From Rhizobium rhizogenes (lineage in GTDB: Bacteria; Pseudomonadota; Alphaproteobacteria; Rhizobiales; Rhizobiaceae), in assembly GCF_002005205.3 (NCBI RefSeq), contig NZ_CP019701.2, positions 2,046,001 to 2,110,000 of the forward strand: 64,000 nucleotides of DNA, given 5' to 3'. Made by a program: the position numbers and the translations under genes. Shown piece by piece: positions 19,643 through 27,038 of the stretch. Position 1 is the stretch's first letter. Each line of letters starts with the position of its first letter. The notes below the pieces were generated by a model. It had not been told where the DNA came from. It saw only the letters and a list, made by a program, of their open reading frames with translations, and did not search any database.

Positions 19643-21280
19643 TCACGCCGCAAATGCCCGGAACAGTGCGCTAATCATTCCGTCTTTTATCCTGTAGGCC
19701 GACACGCCGTTTTCTATGATCACGACCGCCGTATAACTGGGGCTGTCAAAACTGATTTCCGTCATAAGCTCCCTTATCGCGTTGTGGGCTTCTGAGCGAA
19801 GTTCGTAACGCGTGGTTTCTTCTGCATTTTCCCACGCCACTCGAAGCTTTGCGATACGGTCGGCCATGTTGGCAAAGTTATCGTGTCGGATTGATTGACG
19901 CTGGCGTTCCGTCTGTTGATGCCTTAACTCTGCCTCGACCGCTTGGCGTTCGCTCTGCCTCACCCTGAGCAGATTGAGAATGGCATTCGGCGGCTCGTTG
20001 TCGTCTTCAATGGCCTGAGCCAGCCGCTGCTCCTTTCTACGTAGCCCTTCAAGTTGCAGCGTCAACCCGGCAATGGCCTCATCAAGCTCTCGCAGGGTGT
20101 CATCGAACTTTGCCGCATGCAGTGTCTCCGCCAGATTTATCTCCTTAACGTGATCGAGGATGACTGCCTCCAACGGCTCGTATCGGAAATGCCGCTTGCC
20201 GTCTTTGCAGCGATGACCTCGAACATAGTTGGCACAGACGAGATAGCGCCCGTTCTCATTGCCCTTCACACGGCTGAGCTTCATTGTCATCGGTCCGCCG
20301 CAGTGGGCGCAATGGCACAGGCCAGTAAATAGATTCGCGAACATATCGCCTTTGCGGCCCGGTCTGCCGGGGTTGCTTCGCATGGCCTGAACGCGCAGGA
20401 ATAAGTCCTTTTCGATGGCGGCGGGGAAATAACCCTCAATGGGATCGCCATCCGGTACGCGCTTGCCGTCCTGCATACGATGCGGCTGGAATGTGCCAAT
20501 GACATCGTGCCGGGTGAGTAGTGCCTTGATGATGCTCTGATACCATCCGTCCTTGCTCTTGAAGGCCGGAACGCCGTCCACATTGAGCTTTCGAGCAATT
20601 GCCGTCGCGCCGAGCCCGCGCATTGCCATCTCGTAGATAGCCCTCACCGTCTCCGCGTGATGGTTCAGCGTGAACTCGTATCGGTTCGCGTCGATCCGTT
20701 TGGCATCTATCCATGCGGGTGTGATGCTGGTGATGTGGCCCTTACCCTCGCGAGCTTGTTCCCGCTTCCGCTTGGCAACAGCACTGATGCGTTCGCTCTT
20801 CGTCTGGCTTTCCTCGTGACCGCGCGACATCACCGCAAGCCCGATAATTAGCTTGGTCCAATCCCCGTTAAGCCGGTCACGACTGTAGATTTGCCTGTCT
20901 TCGCCAAGGGTCGCAATGATGATGCCCGCATTGATGATCGCCATGAACAGCGTCAGCGCGTCCGGGACAGCTTCTCGCGACAGACGGTCGAGGCTCTCGA
21001 TCAGCAGATAGCTGCCCTTTGGGATTTCGCCACTTTCGACCATGGACAGAAACCGCCCCAATGCGCCGGTCTTGAAGTTCCTGCCCCTCCACGCGCTGAC
21101 GCCCAAGTCCTGCAAGCTGTCATCCAGAAGCAGAGAGTGTTCGTCCGCAAACGTCTTCGACCGCTCAAGCTGTCGGCGTAAGCTATCGCCGCGAAGCTGC
21201 TTGCGGGTGCTCATACGCACATAGGAATAGGCCCGCACCGGACCCGATGAATGTTGATTGCCGGGAAATTCGTCCTGCAT
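19643..21280 (-). CDS. Large serine recombinase
   Basis: 545 residues from an ATG behind GGAGG. Resolvase domain with the nucleophile Ser24 in YVRMSTRKQ and the DRLSREA helix; a recombinase domain (GLGATAIARKLNVDGVPAFK); a zinc ribbon (CHCAHCGGPM with a later CANYVRGHRC); then a coiled coil with the Leu/Arg/Gln-rich stretch typical of large serine integrases. It is intact. It may be the integrase of an element that entered the island earlier; its own att sites were not found. Confidence 0.92.
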   Translation of the reverse strand: MQDEFPGNQHSSGPVRAYSYVRMSTRKQLRGDSLRRQLERSKTFADEHSLLLDDSLQDLGVSAWRGRNFKTGALGRFLSMVESGEIPKGSYLLIESLDRLSREAVPDALTLFMAIINAGIIIATLGEDRQIYSRDRLNGDWTKLIIGLAVMSRGHEESQTKSERISAVAKRKREQAREGKGHITSITPAWIDAKRIDANRYEFTLNHHAETVRAIYEMAMRGLGATAIARKLNVDGVPAFKSKDGWYQSIIKALLTRHDVIGTFQPHRMQDGKRVPDGDPIEGYFPAAIEKDLFLRVQAMRSNPGRPGRKGDMFANLFTGLCHCAHCGGPMTMKLSRVKGNENGRYLVCANYVRGHRCKDGKRHFRYEPLEAVILDHVKEINLAETLHAAKFDDTLRELDEAIAGLTLQLEGLRRKEQRLAQAIEDDNEPPNAILNLLRVRQSERQAVEAELRHQQTERQRQSIRHDNFANMADRIAKLRVAWENAEETTRYELRSEAHNAIRELMTEISFDSPSYTAVVIIENGVSAYRIKDGMISALFRAFAA

Positions 21281-21489
21281 GACCGCCTCCTTTGCGTCCG
21301 ACCGCTAACACCAGAGGCGGAGAGGTTCGAGCGCGAGGCGAGCGGGGTGTAAACGGCTAAGTCGGCGTAATGCTTCGGCTTGCGGGAATAGGTTGAGAAG
21401 ACGCGGCGCAAATCGCCGCTTATTACATTGAGATTACTGCGACCCGCTCGGTTAACAAGATATAAATTTCTCGCCGAGTGCAAAAACAC

Positions 21490-21553
21490 TTGACGGGACG
21501 CGAATTCGGCTGACGGATGCTGAAACGCCTGACGGGAGGCCAAGCTTACTGAC
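21490..21553. promoter_or_regulatory. Regular TGACGG direct repeats
   Basis: TGACGGG (21491), TGACGGA (21511), TGACGGG (21530) and TGAC (21550) occur at 19-20 base steps directly before the next gene, two turns of DNA apart. They could be operators for a repressor or short iterons; the first also makes a TTGACG -35 element. Confidence 0.45.
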
Positions 21554-22201
21554 ATGAGCAAAGGACGCTCTGAAACGCACGATCTGGCCCGACAGCTTTT
21601 TCGGGATCAAAAGAAAGTGCTGGATCTCATCAAGAGGGATCGCCCCGGCCCGGGTTTTGCAACCGCAGTTTTTCGTTTGTTTGGTGACAAACCCGAACGC
21701 GGCAAGACTGTCAGGATCGGCAAGCATGAATTCAACTATTCAAGCCATGAGAAAAGCCTTGTGAGTTTTCTGCCTGCGCGGTGGCGAGAAGAACTGGACA
21801 AAACCAAGGGCGCATGGTCCGGCTGCGAAAACTGGTGGGCAGGCTATCCGCTAATCGCTTGGGTGGAGATACGGGCCGCCGATGACGGAACGACGGCGCA
21901 CCTCAAGCTGCATGCGGAAGTCGGTCCTGTTTCAGACCATAAAGTTCGACAGGGGATTATCGAGGCGATCAGGATGGCAGCATCTGCGAAACGCATGGAA
22001 CGAATTCAGTTCCCGGTCGGAGCCTCTGACAAGGGGCGTCTCTATTCACGGTTCTTGCGGGAGAATCCCATCACTGTCAGCGATATTCGCAACGCGGACG
22101 AAATCGAGAAAAAGTTCGTGGAGGTCATCGCTGGCTTCGAGCCGGAGTTCGAATTGGTTTCGAGCGTCATACCGAACTTCACGAGCGCCAACGCTCCGTA
22201 G
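21554..22201 (+). CDS. Hypothetical protein of the island
   Basis: 215 residues starting MSKGRSETHDLARQLFRDQK. Basic N-terminal half and a C-terminal half with a strand-helix pattern (YPLIAWVEIRAADDGTTAHL then EVGPVSDHKVRQGIIEAIRM) reminiscent of PD-(D/E)XK-type domains in DUF4268-like proteins, but no certain catalytic set is seen. It is preceded by regularly spaced repeats and could be an autoregulated DNA-binding or nuclease-like protein. Function unknown. Confidence 0.6.
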   Translation: MSKGRSETHDLARQLFRDQKKVLDLIKRDRPGPGFATAVFRLFGDKPERGKTVRIGKHEFNYSSHEKSLVSFLPARWREELDKTKGAWSGCENWWAGYPLIAWVEIRAADDGTTAHLKLHAEVGPVSDHKVRQGIIEAIRMAASAKRMERIQFPVGASDKGRLYSRFLRENPITVSDIRNADEIEKKFVEVIAGFEPEFELVSSVIPNFTSANAP

Positions 22202-22287
22202 ATTTCATCGTCGTTAACTTCCCGTTAACTCTCTTTAATGCAATAACGTTGATGAAAATGCTCGATTCCCGTTGAGCAGCCCTGAGA

Positions 22288-22341
22288 CTAAGAGTAGCCT
22301 CGTTCTTAGGGTGACGGTCCCGCCATTATGGCGGGCACCCT
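22288..22341 (+). promoter_or_regulatory. Two stem-loops in the flagellin leader
   Basis: CTAAGA (22288-22293) pairs with TCTTAG (22304-22309). Overlapping its end, AGGGTG (22308-22313) pairs with CACCCT (22336-22341) outside an inner perfect stem CCCGCCA/TGGCGGG (22319-22325 and 22329-22335). Both lie about 100-150 bases before the flagellin start. The two outer stems share bases 22308-22309, so they may compete. Could be an mRNA control element or a terminator of upstream transcription. Confidence 0.55.
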
Positions 22342-22435
22342 TTGTGGTTAACCGTACGAAGTGTCCTATTATTGCTGGTTCAAAGCAGGCCGTTGACGCG
22401 GACTGCAAGCCAGCGCATGGGCTCGGACGGTTACC

Positions 22436-24127
22436 ATGACCAGCATCTTGACGAATATGGCAGCCATGGCCGCGCTGCAAACCCTACGAACAATCGGCGC
22501 GAACATGGCCGACACGCAGCGGCAGGTGAGTTCGGGATTGCGGGTGCAAGCCGCAGCCGACAATGCCGCCTACTGGTCGATCTCCACGACGATGCGTTCG
22601 GACAATATGGCGCTCTCCGCCGTGTCGGACGCTTTGGGCCTTGGTGCTGCAAAGGTCGATGTCGCTTACGCAGGCATGGAAAGCACCGCTGATGTTCTCA
22701 GCGAGTTCCGGGCGAAACTCGTTGCCGCCAAAGAAGACGGCTTGGACAAGGGCAAAATCCAGACCGAGCTTGACCAACTCAAGGACCAACTGCTCTCCAT
22801 CGCCACGTCTGCAAGCTTCAACGGGGTCAACTGGCTCAACACGAACGCGCCCGAAAACCTGTGGGAACTGTCGTCACTGCCGACGAGCATCACATCGTCC
22901 TTCATCCGCTCCGCTGACGGTTCCGTGCGGGTCGGTACTACGGATATCGATGTTGCCGATGTCAGCCTGTTCAACGTGGGCGGCGGAGGTGCCTTGCAGA
23001 AGGATATTCGTTCGCTCGGAGATATCGGCGGGTTTCGGGAAGGCGAATTCACAGGAATAGGCAATATCGGCTTTCAGCAGTTCGTTTTTACGGGTCCGTT
23101 TACCTTCGGCGCAGCGGATCACATCAGTTTCGATCTCCTGTTGGATGCAAGCGACCTGTCCGCAGGCGTATCCTACACGGTTACATTGGATAAGACACTG
23201 GTTGACGCGGCCCTTGGGCGCCCTGACGGTGTCATAAACGATGCCCTCGATTTCAGCTTCGTTCTCGGTACAGCTTTCGATGCTGCGGGAATTCCGGCAG
23301 GGAGCGTCGCAAGAAGCTTTAGTGGTGCCTACAGCCAATACACCATAGGCAGCCGGGAGGGCACGGGTGAACCCGGAGCCAGCGTTGCGGTCAGCAATGT
23401 GATTTCCAGTTTTGCCCCCGGTAATCACGGAGCTGGTCTGGAGAATGCGCCTTATTATTCTCTCGAAAACGATTATCCGCAATGGAGCTTCGGTTTCTCC
23501 GGCCCGTTCACCGTCTATCGTGATGTCGAATTCAGTTTCGACATTCAGGTTGGCAATGACGCGCCAGTCTCGATCAGCGTCACGCGGGACATGGTCGACA
23601 CTGCACTCGGTACCTCGGATGGCAAGATCAACTCAGCCGCTGATATGGCAACGGTCCTTGATCTGGCGCTGGAAGGGAAGGGACTGAATGTGAGCGCCAG
23701 CGGTGCGGCTGTTGTCTTCGATATTGACAAGACGCTCTATCCTCTGGCAGCCCGTCGCTCGTTCATGCAGATCAGCAATGTCAGCGACAATCTCGGCCCA
23801 GCACCGGATTTCGATATTCTAGATGTGGATATCACTGACCCCGCCAACGACCTCGATCACTACCTGTCAGGTGTAGACACGATGTTGCAAAAGGTCATCT
23901 CCGGCGCTGCCGCGCTCGGTACGGTCAAGACCCGCATCGACATGCAGGAGAGCTTCATGCGGACTCTCATGGACAGCATCGACAAGGGCATTGGCCGCCT
24001 CGTTGATGCCGACATGAACGAATCTTCTACACGCCTCAAGGCGCTCCAGACGCAGGAACAGCTTGCGATCCAATCTTTGCAAATCGCGAACAGCAATGCT
24101 GAGAACATGATGATGCTGTTCCGGTAA
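22436..24127 (+). CDS. Orphan flagellin with long central domain
   Basis: 563 residues. The N-terminal D0/D1 region (MTSILTNMAAMAALQTLRTI, SSGLRVQAAADNAAYWSIST, SDALGLGAAKVDVAYAGMES) and C-terminal region (LQTQEQLAIQSLQIANSNAE) are those of rhizobial FlaA-type flagellins. Ordinary Agrobacterium flagellins are near 300-430 residues; here the central part, about residues 140-470, is expanded, acidic and beta-rich, with two similar modules (ITFDLLLDASDLSAG..DKTLVDAALG and VEFSFDIQVGNDAP..TRDMVDTALG). No other flagellar gene is present. It could alter filament surface, phage sensitivity or antigenicity when co-assembled with chromosomal flagellins. Confidence 0.93.
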   Translation: MTSILTNMAAMAALQTLRTIGANMADTQRQVSSGLRVQAAADNAAYWSISTTMRSDNMALSAVSDALGLGAAKVDVAYAGMESTADVLSEFRAKLVAAKEDGLDKGKIQTELDQLKDQLLSIATSASFNGVNWLNTNAPENLWELSSLPTSITSSFIRSADGSVRVGTTDIDVADVSLFNVGGGGALQKDIRSLGDIGGFREGEFTGIGNIGFQQFVFTGPFTFGAADHISFDLLLDASDLSAGVSYTVTLDKTLVDAALGRPDGVINDALDFSFVLGTAFDAAGIPAGSVARSFSGAYSQYTIGSREGTGEPGASVAVSNVISSFAPGNHGAGLENAPYYSLENDYPQWSFGFSGPFTVYRDVEFSFDIQVGNDAPVSISVTRDMVDTALGTSDGKINSAADMATVLDLALEGKGLNVSASGAAVVFDIDKTLYPLAARRSFMQISNVSDNLGPAPDFDILDVDITDPANDLDHYLSGVDTMLQKVISGAAALGTVKTRIDMQESFMRTLMDSIDKGIGRLVDADMNESSTRLKALQTQEQLAIQSLQIANSNAENMMMLFR

Positions 24128-24142
24128 CGTACTGGACCGCTG

Positions 24143-24448
24143 TCATTCGAACGTCAGCCATGAAACACCTTGGACAAGCTTTCCGCCGTGCGCGCAGGCA
24201 TCACCCAACCGGGCAACCCTTTTGCCCTCGATACTGGCAACTGAAGAACCAGACGTGATCTTGTCCGAGGTGGTTGGTACACCAGTGCAGAGTAGGCTAT
24301 CTCCCACGGTTGCTACCGGCACGCCGTCGACAGTCACGAAGTTCTGCTGTGTCGATATGACAGGGCCTCCAATATGCGGTCTTGGTCCCGGATCAACCAT
24401 GGGACACACATGCATCTGACCTTTCAACGTGACCGGACGAGAAACCAT
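24143..24448 (-). CDS. PAAR-domain T6SS spike tip protein
   Basis: 101 residues. PAAR pattern: GPVISTQQNFVTVDGVPVAT, VGDSLLCTGVP, IEGKRVARLGDACAHGG, with cysteine/histidine metal ligands at the tip. PAAR proteins sharpen the VgrG spike of the type VI secretion system and may carry an effector. This one is a lone PAAR domain, last in the vgrG-to-PAAR gene set. Confidence 0.9.
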   Translation of the reverse strand: MVSRPVTLKGQMHVCPMVDPGPRPHIGGPVISTQQNFVTVDGVPVATVGDSLLCTGVPTTSDKITSGSSVASIEGKRVARLGDACAHGGKLVQGVSWLTFE

Positions 24449-24527
24449 GTCGAACTCTCCTAATGCTTATTTCAACAGCGCGCGATGAGGATGAAAACAC
24501 TGAAAAGACATTCGAAAGACGTTACCA

Positions 24528-25190
24528 TCATCCTCCGATGGAGCGAACCGGCTGGGGAGGATAAGCGGCATCATCCATAAGCTGAAATTTATGTGCTTGT
24601 GCCAAAATCGCCATGTGTGGCACTGCGTCATATATTGAAAGGCTAGTCAAATCACGGTTGCCACCGAGTGCAAGAATAGGCTTGAAGCCGTAAATTTGGT
24701 CTACCCCTAGCTTGCCCAACCTTGAACGCGCTCGTTTGAACAATTTTTTCACGTCGGCATCATATTCGTCGAAACTCGGATCATCGAGCATCATCAGTTG
24801 GCTAGTCACAGAAAGATTTGGATCATGTGATTTTCCACTGACAAGCGCTGGACATGAAACCCGGCTTTTCACGAGATCGATAATTACATCTTGATACGCC
24901 TCGTTCCAGGCGATGATTGTCCCAAAAGAGCCGAAACCAAGAGCATATGTTTGCTCGGCATCAATGTCAGGGTCGTTATCGAATACCAGTCTTAAAACAC
25001 CACTATATCGGTTCGGATTACAAAACTGGAAATATCCATCTAGAACGAGGCCTGCTCCGTTCTGTTGCCAGAATTCCAACATTGCGTCTGGTACTTTCCC
25101 GCGATAATCCTCGGCATTAATAGCCTCGCCGCCTTGCGGAGCGCCGTAATCAGCGACAATCGAAGCTAGTCTGGTCTGATAATCTTTCAC
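24528..25190 (-). CDS. Tdi-like immunity protein (GAD-like/DUF1851)
   Basis: 220 residues from a GTG at 25190 with GGAGG just upstream. The N-terminal part (GKVPDAMLEFWQQNGAGLVL, then YFQFCNPNRYSGVL) matches the GAD-like domain, and the C-terminus (LSIYDAVPHMAILAQAHKFQ) the DUF1851 part seen in Tdi immunity proteins of Agrobacterium T6SS DNases. It directly follows the toxin gene and should bind and block the toxin in the cytoplasm. Confidence 0.88.
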   Translation of the reverse strand: MKDYQTRLASIVADYGAPQGGEAINAEDYRGKVPDAMLEFWQQNGAGLVLDGYFQFCNPNRYSGVLRLVFDNDPDIDAEQTYALGFGSFGTIIAWNEAYQDVIIDLVKSRVSCPALVSGKSHDPNLSVTSQLMMLDDPSFDEYDADVKKLFKRARSRLGKLGVDQIYGFKPILALGGNRDLTSLSIYDAVPHMAILAQAHKFQLMDDAAYPPQPVRSIGG

Positions 25191-25222
25191 GGAACCTCCA
25201 GATAATAAGAATTGCCGAAATA

Positions 25223-26083
25223 CTATGACATCGGTACGCCGCCGGGGCTAGCCTGACCTTCACCTGCGCCGCTATTAGAACCACCAGATTGTTTATTCGA
25301 GCTCGGCGTTTTTTTGTCCTCACAAATTTTTAGGTCTGCGTTGGTTTTTTGACCTTTCTCCTTCGCCTTGTTCGCGTGATCCTTAAGTTGTTGTAATCGG
25401 GTTTTATCAGAACCCTTTGCGGTTTTGGACCATTGCGAACCTATCGAGCGATTTGCTGACCGGGGACCCATACCGCCATTTTCTGGTGAAATTCGCCCAG
25501 TACCCCCCGCAGAAAGATCCGGAGTATGGATCACGTCCATCGTCTTAATATCGTTTGCAGCAGCAGTTCTGGCAGCGTCTCTAGTCATTTTGCCGTCTTG
25601 CTTCAGTATTTCAGCCGCTCTATTTCTAATCCATGCTTCACGGGCATTAGCTCGATCCAATGCGTCCTGCGCACCGCGACCAATTTTCTCGTAATTATCC
25701 ATGTTTTTGATAAGTTGGTCGGGAGGAATATTGTTTATCGCGTCTTGCTGTTCTTTGAGTTGGCGCTTGAATTCTTTAATCTCATCCGGCGTTGAACCCG
25801 GAGGCGGACTAAAGCAATCGATCTCCCCACAATCGACACAAGGCTTGGCCTGTTCGTTCTCCTTGGTTTTCGCGTCGGCGTCTACATTTGCACCTTCCAT
25901 GTAGGATGCGATTGCGGATGCAGCCGCTCTGCCCGCCATAGCGCCGACTTGTCCACCTATCCATGCTCCAACCGCTGTACCTCCAGGCCCAGCGAGGCTG
26001 CCAGCTAAGCCTCCAATAACACGGCCAAGCCAACCTCCTGCGATAGCACCGCCCGCCCCGGCGACTGTTGTCGTCGCACTCAT
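25223..26083 (-). CDS. Tde-like T6SS DNase effector
   Basis: 286 residues. An N-terminal glycine-zipper region with GxxxG repeats (residues 8-60), known in Tde effectors to help membrane passage or loading. A C-terminal toxin domain has the Ntox15 H-x-x-D motif as HTPD (His186, Asp189) in MDVIHTPDLSAGGTG. The C-terminal tail is low-complexity Ser/Gly-rich. Ntox15 effectors Tde1 and Tde2 of A. tumefaciens degrade target DNA. The start overlaps the adaptor stop by four bases. Its neighbours (adaptor, immunity, VgrG) fit the same role. Confidence 0.9.
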   Translation of the reverse strand: MSATTTVAGAGGAIAGGWLGRVIGGLAGSLAGPGGTAVGAWIGGQVGAMAGRAAASAIASYMEGANVDADAKTKENEQAKPCVDCGEIDCFSPPPGSTPDEIKEFKRQLKEQQDAINNIPPDQLIKNMDNYEKIGRGAQDALDRANAREAWIRNRAAEILKQDGKMTRDAARTAAANDIKTMDVIHTPDLSAGGTGRISPENGGMGPRSANRSIGSQWSKTAKGSDKTRLQQLKDHANKAKEKGQKTNADLKICEDKKTPSSNKQSGGSNSGAGEGQASPGGVPMS

Positions 26084-27036
26084 GCAGGCACTCCAGATGC
26101 TGACGGATTAGAACGCAAGGCATCGACGGTGTGGTCAATCAGGGATTTAACCCTATTATCGGGTGTGTCGCCGCCATCGCCAACATAGTTTCGCACCTCC
26201 GGAGCATCTGCCGCCTTTCCATCGGACATTATCATGACGTAAGCCCAGCGAGCGCGACCGCGCTCCGTCTTGATGCCAAGCTCATCGGCAGATTTTTCGC
26301 TGGCCAAGGTGGCACCCCAAATGAAGTTGTCATCGACGCCAGAAAAATACGGCGGAGTATTCGCTTTCAGGAACCGGGCTATTCTGAGCCGAGAGGAGTG
26401 AAGCATGGCTGCTTTCAGCTTTTCAATTTGGTCCCGCTCAATTCGCAACGGGCCGGGCGGAGTAGCAGGAAGGTCTGCCGGCGCTTTTACTCTCTTGACC
26501 CCACCGTAGTCCGGTGCGTTGAAAACGACGCAGTCCGCAGGGCCCAAGAACCGGGCAATCTGCGGCCTTGTCAGAATTGGAAGAAGAGCGCCGAGGACAT
26601 TAGGGTCCCAGTGTCGAAACAATACGCGTTCATACTGGGGTGAACTCGTAGCTGGCAGATCGTCACTGGTCTGCTCCAGTGGGATCATAACCTCGTTAAT
26701 AGTCCTCAGGTGACGGTAAAGTTCATCGGTTCCAGACGGACAGGACCAATAGACAGCGCAAGCATTTTTTGCGTCTAGCCAGCCGATATAAGAACGCACG
26801 GGGATAGCCGAGAGATCGACTAACCATGGTCCTGACAAACGAAAATCGGCGGAAGCACCTTCAAGAAATAATGACCGGGCACTGATACCTTCTTCCTGAA
26901 GGATGCGCGGAAGATTATCAAATGCACCCCCATCTAAAACGACGGACACCTGTCCCGTCATGGCCTCTACAGCTTGTCTTGTAAGCTCGGCGGTTTCGTT
27001 CGGATTTGGCAGATCAATTATGGGTGTATCGTTCAT
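26080..27036 (-). CDS. DUF4123 T6SS adaptor (Tap/TEC)
   Basis: 318 residues from the ATG at 27036, two bases after the VgrG stop; an upstream ATG inside vgrG is rejected. N-terminal DUF4123 domain: VSVVLDGGAFDNLPRILQEE, GPWLVDLSAI, LYRHLRTINEVMIP, VLFRHWDPNVLGALLPILT. These adaptors hold an effector on its own VgrG. Translationally coupled to the effector gene, so it should load the Tde-like protein. Confidence 0.92.
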   Translation of the reverse strand: MNDTPIIDLPNPNETAELTRQAVEAMTGQVSVVLDGGAFDNLPRILQEEGISARSLFLEGASADFRLSGPWLVDLSAIPVRSYIGWLDAKNACAVYWSCPSGTDELYRHLRTINEVMIPLEQTSDDLPATSSPQYERVLFRHWDPNVLGALLPILTRPQIARFLGPADCVVFNAPDYGGVKRVKAPADLPATPPGPLRIERDQIEKLKAAMLHSSRLRIARFLKANTPPYFSGVDDNFIWGATLASEKSADELGIKTERGRARWAYVMIMSDGKAADAPEVRNYVGDGGDTPDNRVKSLIDHTVDALRSNPSASGVPA

Positions 27037-27038
27037 AA

